From Phoronis ovalis (Eukaryota; Phoronida; Phoronidae), in contig JAOXYB010017917.1 in the NCBI GenBank assembly GCA_028565635.1, forward strand, positions 4,641 to 18,527: a DNA stretch of 13,887 nucleotides, written 5' to 3'. Of this stretch, positions 1-8,453 are shown piece by piece. The translations under genes and the position numbers were made by a program. The notes beneath the pieces are model-generated. The model saw nothing but the letters and a program-made list of their open reading frames with translations. It did no database searches and was not told where the DNA came from. Every line of letters begins with the position of its first letter. The stretch's first letter is position 1.

Positions 1-175
1 CTTAATGAATGATTATATTTGTAACAGTGTTTTACAGTGCACTTAATGAGTTCATACAGACGCAACAGGACACCTTCATTACAAAAAAAGGATTTATTTA
101 TATGTAATAAAATGATAGCCAGATAAATCACTTTTGCTATAAAATATATACAATGTACTTTCTGTTTCTAACAAG

Positions 176-703
176 GTGCACTCAAGGGCAATAGAGATAT
201 GGGGTAGTGAAGAGAGTATGGAAGAAGCAAGAGAAAATAAGCAAGATAATAGAGAAAAACTTAAGCAGAAAAGATTTGATAAAAAAATACAAAGTAAGTA
301 ATATTTGTCAATTATCACTTATATGTGTAATGCCATCACTCTGAGAATCAACTTATACGACAGCACGAAATAAACAGAACATGATAAATTTTAATCTCTA
401 TTTCAATTGTAAAACGACTTGAATTTGTCAAAGGTATAGCCATTATTTGCTTCAAAACAAAAGATTAATATTTTAATACTAAAATACATCCATATTGTTT
501 TGTTTGTAGTTTTACCTAATGTATTGTTGCTTATTATTATTTGCGTTTCAGACTTAAGGAAAGCTGTTAGAAGTAGTTTATGGACCAAAGATACTGGTAC
601 GCATGAACATGTATATGGTGCAGAAAGTTATAATGAGGACGAGGATGTTTACAGTAAGACATGTATGTCTTGTAGCCATGTGATAACCTATGAAAAAATG
701 TAG
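176..703 (+). CDS. XPA: XPA, DNA damage-binding nucleotide excision repair protein: last two coding exons
   Basis: XPA binds damaged DNA and RPA/TFIIH in the nucleus and organises nucleotide excision repair. Two exons are visible: 176-293 and 552-703. The first follows an AG acceptor at 174-175 and encodes the acidic/basic helix containing EIWGS and NREKLKQKRFDKKI. It ends in A|GTAAGT. The second follows a TTTCAG acceptor and contains LRKAVRSSLW, HEHVYG and the terminal KTCMSCSHVITYEKM before TAG. Joining A293 to AC at 552-553 keeps the frame and gives DKKIQNLRKAVRSS, which aligns without gaps with the vertebrate C-terminal region (known family pattern KKVKELRRAVRSS ... TYEKM). This is the TFIIH-binding C-terminus. 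The zinc-finger and central DNA-binding exons lie left of the window. The usual CGH near the end reads CSH here. A GTAAGA at 654 looks like a donor, but reading through it gives the conserved end. No damage is seen, so the gene is probably functional. Confidence 0.93.
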
Positions 704-1524
704 CACAAATATATGTTAATGCTACTTAGTGTTCTAGCAGCTACATTATTACTTGAATCACTAAATCGTCAAAGGCCATACTGGGAGCATAGTAGGAAAC
801 GAGTTGAATTATGTTCTTCAGTCAATCATATAAAATGAGAATAATTTCTAAAGTAATTGTGTAAAACTTGCCACATGTGCATTTCTCAAACCACTAAATA
901 ATTGGCCCCAAATATCATGCGTTGCTCCCCATTTTAGGTAAGGGTATATGGCTGGAATCTAAAACAGGATCTGTTAAAATAAGTTTAGCCTGGCTGCCCA
1001 AAAATTGATTTGCTTAATAAGTTTTTCCTAGCAAAAAAAACAGGTTACTAAATGTTGTATCACTTAAACTTGAACAATGTTCTAGTGTGATATAAATGTG
1101 CCAAGTTTCAAATTGTATAAATTTAAAGTGATTTTTTCATATTTGATACAATTAAATTTAGTTCATTTTTTAAATTTGATAATTATGACATTATTAATAA
1201 TTTTTGAAAAGTTATATTGGTTCCATTTTACTGTTTATTTTGAAATTAATATTTTTGATGAAAGCTTAAAAGAGCCACAGAAAAAAACTTGCGTTATTAA
1301 AAGGTAATATTGCATTATAACAAGTCTCAACACAGTAACAAACCATAACTAATTAAAAGCAGGTAAATAACACTTGCTAAACAGGTGGTTCACTACTGAC
1401 AACGATTTTTTACAACCTACAATGTGTCCATGTTAAACCTAGTAATGCGTCGATGTAGTTATTAAGCCAGTTTTTACAACACCCCACAGCAGTATCGATA
1501 ACTCTGTCATGAAAATCTCTCTGA
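704..1524. other. XPA 3' flank / intergenic DNA, no gene recognised
   Basis: This AT-rich stretch downstream of the XPA stop has no coding signal I can support. No AATAAA is visible on the plus strand close to the stop. The variant ATTAAA occurs at 1151-1156 and again near 1296-1301, and either could end a long XPA 3' UTR. A 69-codon open frame at 1098-1307 has low-complexity composition (F/L/I/N/K-rich) and is attributed to base composition. Confidence 0.5.
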
Positions 1525-1944
1525 TTATTGTTCTTTGGTAATTAGATTATTTGACCCATCTTCTGTCATATTAGCAGCTAATGGATCAAATGATGTTGAC
1601 AATCCTTAGCCCAATGGAAAACAGATTGACATATTGTACACTCCCAGCAGCCTTCTGACATTCTTTGGGCAGCTAGCATGTATGGCCCTGTTTACTGTCT
1701 CAGCTTTATTGATATTCTGTTGGAATCTAGTCTGCATTATTGTCTCGTGTGATAGCCGCAAATTTAAAATTTCTTCCAGCAAAGCTTTGTCATAGTCAGT
1801 AACCTCAGAATCTAGCTGACACTTTCTGTAATCAGATTTCAATTTTGCTCTAAAATACTCTGCTACTTTTTGTCTTTTCTTCCATAACTCCTTGGCCATA
1901 ACATTTGACCTCTTTTTGTACATTTTTTTGATAATCGTCCGCAT
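1525..1944 (-). pseudogene. Unidentified repeat-family ORF, copy A
   Basis: This minus-strand frame of 112 codons (1606-1944) has a lysine/arginine-rich helical N-terminus containing ELWKKRQKVAEYF, then an acidic segment, then [15 protein letters not shown] and NRAIHASCPKNVRR near the end. The second half matches copy B (2078-2208) with no gaps and about 15 mismatches in 131 bases. After the TAA at 1606-1608 the same frame stays open for 26 more codons and ends NLITKEQ with a TAA at 1525-1527, so the first stop may be a nonsense mutation. The homology to copy B ends just past CPKNVRR, where this copy reads LLGVYNM instead of PLTTKSRVH. I do not recognise the family with certainty. The two diverged copies show that it is repetitive, probably part of a transposable element. 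No function is assigned. Confidence 0.55.
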
Positions 1945-2208
1945 CCCATATGGTTTTTATTACAGCTACGGCCCTAGAACCCTTCACAGGTGGTACACCA
2001 CATGCTTCCAGTTTTAATTCCCCAATTCCACACTGTTCACATGATGCATTGCGGAATGCACTCTCGACTTGGTGGTAAGCGGCCTTTTGACATTTTTTGG
2101 GCAGCTAGCATGTATGGCCCTGTTCACTGCCTCAGCTTTATTGGTATTCCACTGGAATATAGTCTGCATTATTGTCTCGTGTGATAGCTGCAAATTCAAA
2201 ATTTCCAT
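1646..2208 (-). repeat. Direct repeat pair, about 131 bp each, offset 432 bp
   Basis: Positions 1646-1776 and 2078-2208 align without gaps at a constant offset of 432 bases, with about 15 differences counted by eye (roughly 88-89% identity). Most differences are transitions and several are silent in the shared minus-strand frame. That suggests the copies diverged partly while coding, or are separate insertions from one family. Confidence 0.85.
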
Positions 2209-2220
2209 CAAATTTATCCA
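1946..2220 (-). pseudogene. Unidentified repeat-family ORF, copy B, fused to the transposase remnant
   Basis: This is a second copy of the same repeat family, on the same strand. It carries [29 protein letters not shown] and the extra motif PLTTKSRVHSAMHHVNS, which copy A lacks. A stop follows after VELGN. One base over, the sequence reads on through a plausible coding stretch (KLEACGVPPVKGSRAVAVIK at about 1949-2010), which suggests a frameshift in a longer ancestral protein. Its upstream end joins directly onto the DDE transposase remnant near 2218-2222, in an alternative frame that continues from that transposase. The N-terminal half seen in copy A is missing here. The TTKSRVHSA motif recurs in my memory of invertebrate repeat ORFs, but I cannot name the element. 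Confidence 0.5.
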
Positions 2221-3737
2221 GAATTCCCCAATTTTCATTTATAGCAATGAGATACTTAATAGTGTTGTGCTGCTTATAATTAGACCATGTTTGAGAACGA
2301 GCTTTCAGATCTGAGGGACGTTCAATGAATATTTCAGAGCAGTCTATGATACAAACGGGTTTTTAAAAACACTTGCGAAACTCTGCTGGCATGCTTAAAA
2401 CAAGTTCTTCCCTCTGTGGCCACAGGAGTAATGGTGACAATCTGGTATGCATCACATCTATCCATCGCCTAAACACTCGAGAAACAGTAGACTGACTAGT
2501 GCAAAATCTGTACGACAGGTCTTCAACTGTTAGATTAAGTCTGAGTCTCATCAAAACAATCAAATACTGCTGAAACAATGAAAGAGCTTGCGTAGGGAAA
2601 TCCAATGTAGCAGGTTTAATATATGTAAATACTAACATGAGGGTAGCAAAATTTGGCAAACCAGAGTAAAAACGAACTTTCTTTTCACTGATTTCCATTG
2701 ACTTTTCATCAAGTGCTAAATTTTGCAATTTAAGTTCCAGTTCCTTTACTTTAGTGTCCAAGGAATCACATTCACTTCTGAGTAATTCACAGTTCTCACA
2801 AACATCATTTTGAGGATTCACATCAGCATTAGCAATATCGAAATTCAAGTCTTCTTTTTCATTATCTTTGACTTCCTGCTTATCATTACTGAATAGTGAT
2901 AATAGACCACTAGCCAAATTCTTTCTACTTGTATTTTCCACACGCTTCTGTAACACATCCTCTCGAACAGCATACCTTCAAAATTGGAATTAATGGATAT
3001 TTAAGAAAAAGGAAACCTTATATGAACAGCAATACAGGTATAAATGAAAACAACCATTTTTTATACAACTAGAACCAATGCCAACTTTATCAGTGATTGC
3101 AACAGTGGCAAAGTACTGTGAATTAACAACTTATAAAACTTACTCCTATATAAAAAAAAATGTGTATGTGTTGTGAAATATGACTAACCTGGCAACATTA
3201 TTTTTCTTTAACAGAACACGAAATATGTTCAAACACTGAAGGTACGTAATCAGGGTGATTTGGGTCCTGACTTCTTTTTCCTATCAAAAATACAACCACT
3301 GTATTATTCTAAATAATAGTACTGCAATAATCATTTTATTATCAAACCTTCGGTCAACACTACAAAGTGACATGCTCAGGGGTACAGCTTTAATCGCCAT
3401 GTTTAATGTGAAATGCTCACGGTAATGCACTAATCTATCTACCTAACCTTTAAGCAACATACTTACAACGTTGAAACACAAGTATGTACATATTACTTTA
3501 TAGAAATAACATATTTTATAGTCCACAACTCGGACACAAACTATGCAAAGTGTGCATACCGGTTACAAAGTGATCACCACAAACAAACGAATGTTTATTT
3601 GGCGTCCATGCCTCTCTTTTTATTGCAACAATCCATTGCTTTTTTAGGTCTTCGTTGGTAGCAAATGAGTGAAATGACAATCCTGAGCCCTTAATAATTC
3701 TACTGGCACAACCAACTGCAACGCAACTCTTAAGCAT
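2221..3737 (-). pseudogene. THAP-domain DDE transposase gene (PIF/Harbinger or ISL2EU-like), broken
   Basis: Three exons can be followed. Exon 1 (3560-3737) starts at ATG 3737 and encodes a THAP zinc finger with C5-x4-C10, W35, P46 and C53-x2-H56. It ends in G|GTATGC. Exon 2 (3189-3280, after a GATAG acceptor) continues in phase with the conserved DPNHPDYVPSVF. It then carries a one-base frameshift: the first frame stops at a TAA, while the next frame reads KKNNVAR into the donor GTTAGT. Exon 3 (from 2975) resumes with YAVREDVLQKRV. It contains a coiled-coil-like segment, FYSGLPNFATLM and a helix-turn-helix (LSLFQQYLIVLMRLRLNL, LSYRFCTSQSTVSR) typical of HTH_Tnp_4. An in-frame TAA follows KCF at about 2358. 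Beyond it the same frame gives the first catalytic-Asp block [15 protein letters not shown] and [10 protein letters not shown]. After AINEN the sequence jumps to GILDKF, an apparent internal deletion, and then runs into repeat copy B. The later catalytic residues are absent. It cannot encode an active transposase. Confidence 0.9.
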
Positions 3738-4333
3738 CTTCTAAATTAAATCAGGCTACGGAATATAAACTAACAATCAACAGTAAAACACGCATACGGC
3801 TACATAGATTCTATGAATATTTTGCCACCTGTCATGTGATGTGCCACGGCAATAGCAAAGTTGCTGAAAGACCTCTATACTCACTAGGATGTTGAGTTTA
3901 ATTATTATTTTCTGTGTTATTTCTCACCCAGGTATAACTTGTACATGGCCACTTTGACATCAGACTAGCCTGACATCTTACTAACCTGACGTCTCACTAG
4001 TTCTACAGCTTTTAAAGCCCCAGACCGCACATCACCTGCTGCTTTAACATTTATGTTCAAAACAAGTCCTCTGCAGGATATGTAAACTCTTGCGAAGGAA
4101 TCACCCATCAAATTTTAATCTCGACTTACATGTGTGCTCCTTTTCACGACAACAAGTTTAGCAGCGATCTTGGGAAACAATTCCAACACTAATAAAGATG
4201 AAACAAAGGAAATATAAAATAAAAAGTGTCCATTAAATGTATATGACACTGTTCCTTCACTTGTTTATTATGATACTTGGCACACTCATGGCAGTGCCAT
4301 AGAATTAAGTATATTTACTTCAATCTGATTAAA
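3738..4333. other. Upstream region of the THAP transposase, no gene recognised
   Basis: This holds the presumed promoter side of the minus-strand THAP gene and the 16-bp triplet repeat. I could not identify terminal inverted repeats or a clear TATA element. No coding stretch is convincing. Confidence 0.4.
3956..4003. repeat. Three imperfect tandem copies of a 16-bp unit
   Basis: The units are GACATCAGACTAGCCT, GACATCTTACTAACCT and GACGTCTCACTAGTTC, at 3956-3971, 3972-3987 and 3988-4003. They lie about 220 bp upstream of the THAP transposase start. They could be subterminal binding repeats of that element or a chance microsatellite-like expansion. Confidence 0.6.
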
Positions 4334-4450
4334 ATGGCGGGTAGTACTACATGTAGGTATTCTGAGACATTGCTTGTACATCTTTTGAGAGAAGAGTTAG
4401 CTCTAGGATTGCATAAAAAAAATTACGAAATTTCAGAACTTGAATTGTAG
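4334..4450 (+). CDS. Small ORF of unknown function, divergent from the THAP transposase
   Basis: The 38-codon frame starts in a good animal context (AAAATGGCG). It encodes MAGSTTCRYSETLLVHLLRE, then a leucine/glutamate-rich amphipathic stretch ending ISELEL and TAG. It lies 597 bp from the THAP gene start and reads the opposite way. It looks more protein-like than most short frames here and could be the truncated start of a second transposon ORF. It could equally be chance. No homologue is recognised. Confidence 0.22.
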   Translation: MAGSTTCRYSETLLVHLLREELALGLHKKNYEISELEL

Positions 4451-4672
4451 CAACTGTAGAGGGTGTATAACAATTGAAACACTACCTTTTGTCTAGAAAT
4501 TTCAAAATCTATACCTAGTCCTAATTTAAAGATCCCACCAGATCGCTGGTCGAAGTTGTTACAACAGTTTAATTACACCATCACACCATCCATCACAGAG
4601 AGGAAAATCAATAATCAAGTCACTGATGCATTAAGTAGATGTATTTAATATGCTCAAATTCATTGCCCATTG

Positions 4673-4760
4673 CAGAGATGCCAACCCTGTTTAAAGTCAA
4701 AGAGTAATCTTTGACCTAAAAAAGAGTATTTTGAGGCTTGAAAGAGTAATTTGGACCTTC
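4673..4760 (-). mobile_element. Probable hAT-element terminus (TIR and subterminal repeats)
   Basis: CAGAGATGCCAACC at 4673-4686 resembles hAT terminal inverted repeats, which usually begin CAG-R-G-N. The eight bases before it (GCCCATTG, 4665-4672) would be the target-site duplication. Just inside, the motif AAAGAGTAAT or AAAGAGTATT occurs three times between about 4700 and 4752, like the short subterminal repeats bound by hAT transposases. It lies downstream of the hAT transposase exon on the minus strand, where the 3' end of the element is expected. I found no matching opposite end or second copy of the eight-base duplication in the window. Confidence 0.5.
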
Positions 4761-4825
4761 AGAAACAGAGAATATACCTGTTCGAAAATAATAAACAAAA
4801 AAATTGTTTTTAGTTAATACTTATC

Positions 4826-4892
4826 TTTATTGAATTTAGTCAAGCATTGATCAGAACACACTAATACTATGCAAAACTGAAATGTCTTTATT
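4826..4892 (-). promoter_or_regulatory. Two candidate polyadenylation signals for the hAT gene
   Basis: Canonical AATAAA hexamers occur on the minus strand at 4892-4887 and 4831-4826, about 28 and 90 bases beyond the transposase stop. They lie inside the proposed terminus at 4673. The spacing fits a transcript ending within the element. Confidence 0.45.
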
Positions 4893-4919
4893 TGAAGTGA
4901 AACATCGCAACACTCTTAC

Positions 4920-5479
4920 TTAAGTTAACGAGTCTGGACCATCATCTGAGCTTGACAGTGAAACATATGTGGCACTTTTGGCACGACGAAGAAAGTCTTT
5001 TTCAAAAGTTAGTTGGTAACATGGTTTTGCTCTGAAACTCTTAACAGAGACAAGGCTTTCTAAAAGTGTGTGTGAGGAGTTCGGTCGAAAGTCAGTAGCA
5101 TTCTTTCTAACAGTGCTAAAGATTCGCTCACTTTCTGCATTAGAGTGTGGTAGCACCAATGTGCCTATCATCACCTTGGCAAGCATTTCAAATCTACCAT
5201 CAGTATTTACAAGCATTTCATGCCACGCCTCATCAGCTCTCTCAGAAGTTAAGGCTTTCTCAGGAAGTTCCTGCACTTGGTATGCAAGAAACTCCATCTG
5301 TAGCTTGTCTACTGTTACAGATAGATTTTCTTCTGTTCTGAGAAGTTCTGGAAACCTCTTCAGAAAATATTTGATTGAGCTGAATTTTACTGTTTGTCTC
5401 TTCGAGATATCTACCACTTCTGCATGATGGCATTGAGTGAAAGTTACCATTAGCATTACAGCATAGTCCAGCAAATTTG
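4920..5479 (-). CDS. hAT-superfamily transposase, C-terminal exon with dimerisation domain
   Basis: The frame is open from the proposed exon start to the TAA at 4920-4922, with no internal stop. Counting from the first LLDYAV residue, it contains a block (HAEVVDISKRQT, FSSIKYFLKRFP) seen in one animal hAT-like family, a linker with AYQVQELP, and AWHEML. The hAT dimerisation signature spans about residues 76-147: VMIGTLVLPHSNAESERIFS, then VRKN and SLVSVK. It ends with a serine/aspartate-rich tail after FLRRAKSATY, also usual in this family. The dimerisation domain serves transposase oligomerisation. The BED finger and most of the catalytic region are not here. A CATAAG acceptor at 5481-5480 joins in phase to an upstream exon through a 60-bp GTAAGT intron. 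This is the best preserved transposon frame in the window. It may be a young hAT copy or a co-opted host gene; the sequence alone does not decide. Confidence 0.88.
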
Positions 5480-5539
5480 CTTATGAATTAACATTAAGCA
5501 AGGCATTAAAATTACTTTCTATACTGTACATTTACTTAC

Positions 5540-5630
5540 AGCATTTTAGTTTAAACATCTTTTGTGCTTTTTCCCTTAGAATGTTTTTTTCCTGTTTTAT
5601 TGTTTCTAGCCATGGTGCTGATTGGTTTGC
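5540..5630 (-). CDS. Candidate upstream exon of the hAT gene
   Basis: This 91-base segment follows TTTTAG and precedes GTAAGT. It is open for 30 codons plus one base and reads ANQSAPWLETIKQ, then a lysine-rich helix ending KMFKLKC. The spare T joins the CA of the next exon to give serine and continues straight into the hAT frame. Acceptor, donor and phase all agree. I do not recognise a domain in it, so the coding claim rests on splice logic. Confidence 0.45.
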
Positions 5631-5816
5631 CTAAAATATAAAAAAAATCTTTTGCATAATAATTGCACTACACACATATTTGCCTATGTAAAAGCCTAAC
5701 TACTTAAAACTGAGTAACTATAAAATATAATGGAGAAATACTATAAAAGTTGTATGTAAACAATATATCCATTCTTACTTGTAAGGTGACAATTTACAAC
5801 TTTCTTAAAACTATAC

Positions 5817-5902
5817 CTTCACAAAAGGAGTAGAATGTACTGGGAATGTCGTTGTCACCTTTGTTCCTATAGAACCGACAGTTGATTTGGACCTTTGTAG
5901 TG
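5817..5902 (-). CDS. Possible further upstream exon of the hAT gene
   Basis: Between a TATAG acceptor and the donor GTATAG there is an open segment of 28 codons reading ALQRSKSTVGSIGTK ... STPFVK, a Ser/Thr-rich linker-like composition. It ends in phase 0, matching the phase of the exon at 5540-5630. The donor is weak and there is no homology evidence. The next upstream exon was not found. Confidence 0.25.
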
Positions 5903-6140
5903 CTATAATTGTTCAAGTTTGTCAGTCTACAATTAATACAAAAACAAGTAATTTTCATCGTGCTTTGGAAAATCTTAATGGATGCTTAACAACAGGAAAT
6001 TAATTTAACATTCCTAATGGTCTCTCTCAATTCCTACAGAAATAAAGGCAATGACTAAGTGAATATCACCCTGGAATTAAATAGGATGATCTCGAAACCC
6101 CATTTCGAAAATGAGCATTAAGTTAAGAACACAATTAGAG
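5903..6140. other. No feature recognised
   Basis: This AT-rich gap lies between the hAT-related exons and the first polymerase-module fossil. I see no exon or repeat that I can support, and no second hAT terminus. Confidence 0.4.
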
Positions 6141-6669
6141 TCAAAACAAACCAATTTCTGCATTTTGTATTCTAACAATTGAGCGTTTAGCTCTTTTGTC
6201 AAGAGATATATTTGCAATAGTATTAGCCTTAGAGCTCAAGGGTAGCCTAAGAGTATTCACGTCTAACACAAAGGAATGGTCGTACGAAAAAGCCTGATTA
6301 CTTTGTAGAACACGCTCTAGATAATTTAATACCCTATTACCAGACATGGTGTTCAGTGGTTGCAGCTTCGTAGAAACGCATCTTTCAGTTTGGTTCGTAT
6401 TTCTGAAGTGGTCGCTACGGAAGCAAACTTACCAGATCTGTCGGTTTTAAATCTCTTGTTGAGTCTACAATTGCCTCGTCAAACGAATTATTAAGTGTAT
6501 GCAGCATTTCAGAGGTTTTGGCACCTTCTGGAATATTAAATCGCACGCGATAGTGCTTTTCGGTAGTATCATACTTTTTGTTTTGACGCTCTTTAAGTTG
6601 TTTAATAGTGAAATTGGCAGGTGTGTCCTCTTCCTGGGTATCCAATGCACGCTTTCGACTGGACTGCAT
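6141..6669 (-). pseudogene. N-terminal module of a Maverick/adintovirus-type polymerase B protein, copy 1 (fossil)
   Basis: From ATG 6669, 80-odd codons read as a basic leader (SRKRAL, IKQLKERQNKK), then a motif with YRVRFNIPEGA and TRDLKPTDLV. The frame hits TAG at 6415-6417. One frame over, starting near 6420, the protein resumes (RSDHF, CVSTKLQP, VLNYLERVLQSNQ) and ends around SLDKRAKRSIVRIQNAE before a TGA at 6141. This order (RxRF...IP, DLxR, LxxIExVLQSN, then KRSIVxIxN) is what I remember from the region ahead of the polymerase core in DNA polymerase type B proteins of Mavericks/Polintons, adintoviruses and related integrated copies. That family link is from memory, not from a search. 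No exonuclease or polymerase catalytic motif is in the window, so nothing here is functional. A GTAAGT at the frameshift could be read as a donor, but homology continues through it. Copy 2 lies about 2 kb to the right. Confidence 0.55.
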
Positions 6670-8453
6670 ACTCTATAAAAGTACACGTGCACACTATAGA
6701 ATAAATATTCAGTACATCTTTTATCCGGATTTTACTGAATTATTTGACAAAAGTTCTAAATAAATTTATTTTCAAAATAGTACTTAACAAAACCTAACAG
6801 AAAGGATTTTCCCACGAATATTCTATATAAGTAGTTAAAAGTTAAAGTCAGGTGTTTGATTTGTGATTTAACTATGACTCGATAAAATATTAGAATGGAA
6901 ATATGTTGAAATTTTGCGCTAACCTTTCTGCTATTCAGTTGGGAAGTTGTATTCACTTTAATAACAACCTGCTGTAAGAAACTAAACACTAGTAAGATAA
7001 CCTTTTGATTCTGCGCTTTATAGTTACTGATTTAACAAGCGTTGCTATAGGGTAAACAAATCTGTGGATTAATTCTTAAATATAAAGTTAACTTTAAATA
7101 TTCACTATAAGCAATTAGTAACCAGGATTAAATTTTAAGTGTTCCTACACACCACAAAAATATTGTGTAGTAAAAGAATCGTTCTTTAAAACGTACTCAA
7201 GTTGTTTAGTATTCATTCTAGAAATCTATACTGACATTTCTGTGTCTATCAATTTCTATGACGATTCGGCTTAGGCAACAAGTACAACCCTGTTTAATCC
7301 CAGTGAAAATTTTGCTACTCAGTGAGTGAATTTAAACATGTATCATGCCTTTGGAAGAAATATTTGTGAACAAGTTACACATTAAAGTTGAGAAAAACGT
7401 CACAACACAGTGTTTAGAGGATACCAGTAAATGATATATATTTAAGCTGTCATATACAACTGCTGACTTGCACATTCTGCCTGGCAGACAAACCCTAAGA
7501 CGCACATTTTTAATGCTTAAAAAGCACTGACTTTTCTAGCCAACTACCTTATTGGCAAGATAATATTTTATGTACAATTGATCATATAGGATATATCTGA
7601 TTATGCCAAAGCCCGAAACCAGTGGAAATATAAACTGCCAGCACATTTTCCGGTACCGATTTCACATAGCCCGTATCTGGGAGCCTGCATTGGGTTCCGT
7701 ACTCCCGTAGCCATATTTGCAAAACAAGACCTTGCGCTAAAACCTTTTTAAAATGACACGTGACGCCTGATTTAAAAAATAAATATTTAAGGTTAATCCT
7801 TGATGTATTTGACATAGATTTCAGACAGAAGCACTAAAAAATAGCTGGTAAAACATTTAAAAACTCGAAAAAACGCAATGTTATGGTTTGATCACGTTGC
7901 AGACAAATTCTAGGATTTGATACGAAAGCGAGGCTGATATCCCGCTGTAATGTCGCAACACTTACGATAGGATTTAAGGATTAGATGAATGGGGGGATTA
8001 AAGCGCAACCACCATCATAAGTGTTGAAATCGCTCAGCCTTTGATGTTATGCCGCATTGCCAATCCTCTTAGAGTTTTATATATCCTAGCTCGGAATTAA
8101 ACATCCTTCAGGAAATTGAACTGTTAAATATTTGAAAACTGTTGAATTAAATCTTTAAATTTGTGTGCTCAGTACTAAACAAGCAAAACCCAAATTTTTC
8201 CAAACAATGTCAGCCAAAAAAATGAAATTCAATTTCAAAGCCAAAAGATATAAATTTATCCTAATGATTTTTCAGTTCAACAGGACGCATATTGTAGCAA
8301 TAATTTGTTCTCATATCAGAATGGTTATTTGATGTCTGTTTACTATGTTTTAAAATTTTGTTTTAATTTTCACATTAGGCCCTTAGTAATACAACTTATT
8401 CAATTACTTACTACTAAATGCATTTACTTGTATTTGAAGAGCCTTTGTTGCTT
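6670..8453. other. Non-coding region between the two polymerase-module fossils
   Basis: I see no convincing gene. Open frames at 6756-6989 and 7582-7815 on the minus strand have no recognisable domain or codon pattern. The stretch around 7600-8060 is slightly richer in G and C than its surroundings and may hold another old repeat that I cannot name. No integrase, ATPase, capsid or protease gene of a complete Maverick is visible. Confidence 0.4.

Noticed and set aside
500-551. Open frame continuing upstream of the XPA last exon, with an ATG at 500
   Set aside because: The TTTCAG acceptor at 551 and gap-free XPA homology beginning exactly after it show that the upstream part is intron.
94-588. 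Minus-strand frames at 94-318 and 403-588
   Set aside because: They lie opposite XPA exon and intron sequence, are low in complexity and show no domain.
654-659. GTAAGA inside the XPA last exon as a splice donor
   Set aside because: Reading through it gives the conserved KTCxxCxH...TYEKM terminus and a stop, as in other XPA proteins.
1990-2314. Plus-strand frames at 1990-2184 and 2069-2314
   Set aside because: They are antisense shadows of repeat copy B and the transposase remnant.
5068-5427. Plus-strand frames of 119 and 64 codons opposite the hAT exon
   Set aside because: The minus-strand frame has clear hAT dimerisation motifs; the plus frames are its antisense.
6410-6432. GTAAGT in polymerase-module copy 1 as a real intron donor
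   Set aside because: Homology with copy 2 continues through the supposed intron after a simple frame change, so a frameshift explains it better.
6465-6989. Minus-strand frames at 6465-6692 and 6756-6989
   Set aside because: The first is a shifted frame of copy 1. The second has only compositional openness.
7582-7815. Minus-strand 77-codon frame
   Set aside because: There is no recognisable motif, neighbour or splice context. It could be an old repeat but nothing supports a gene call.
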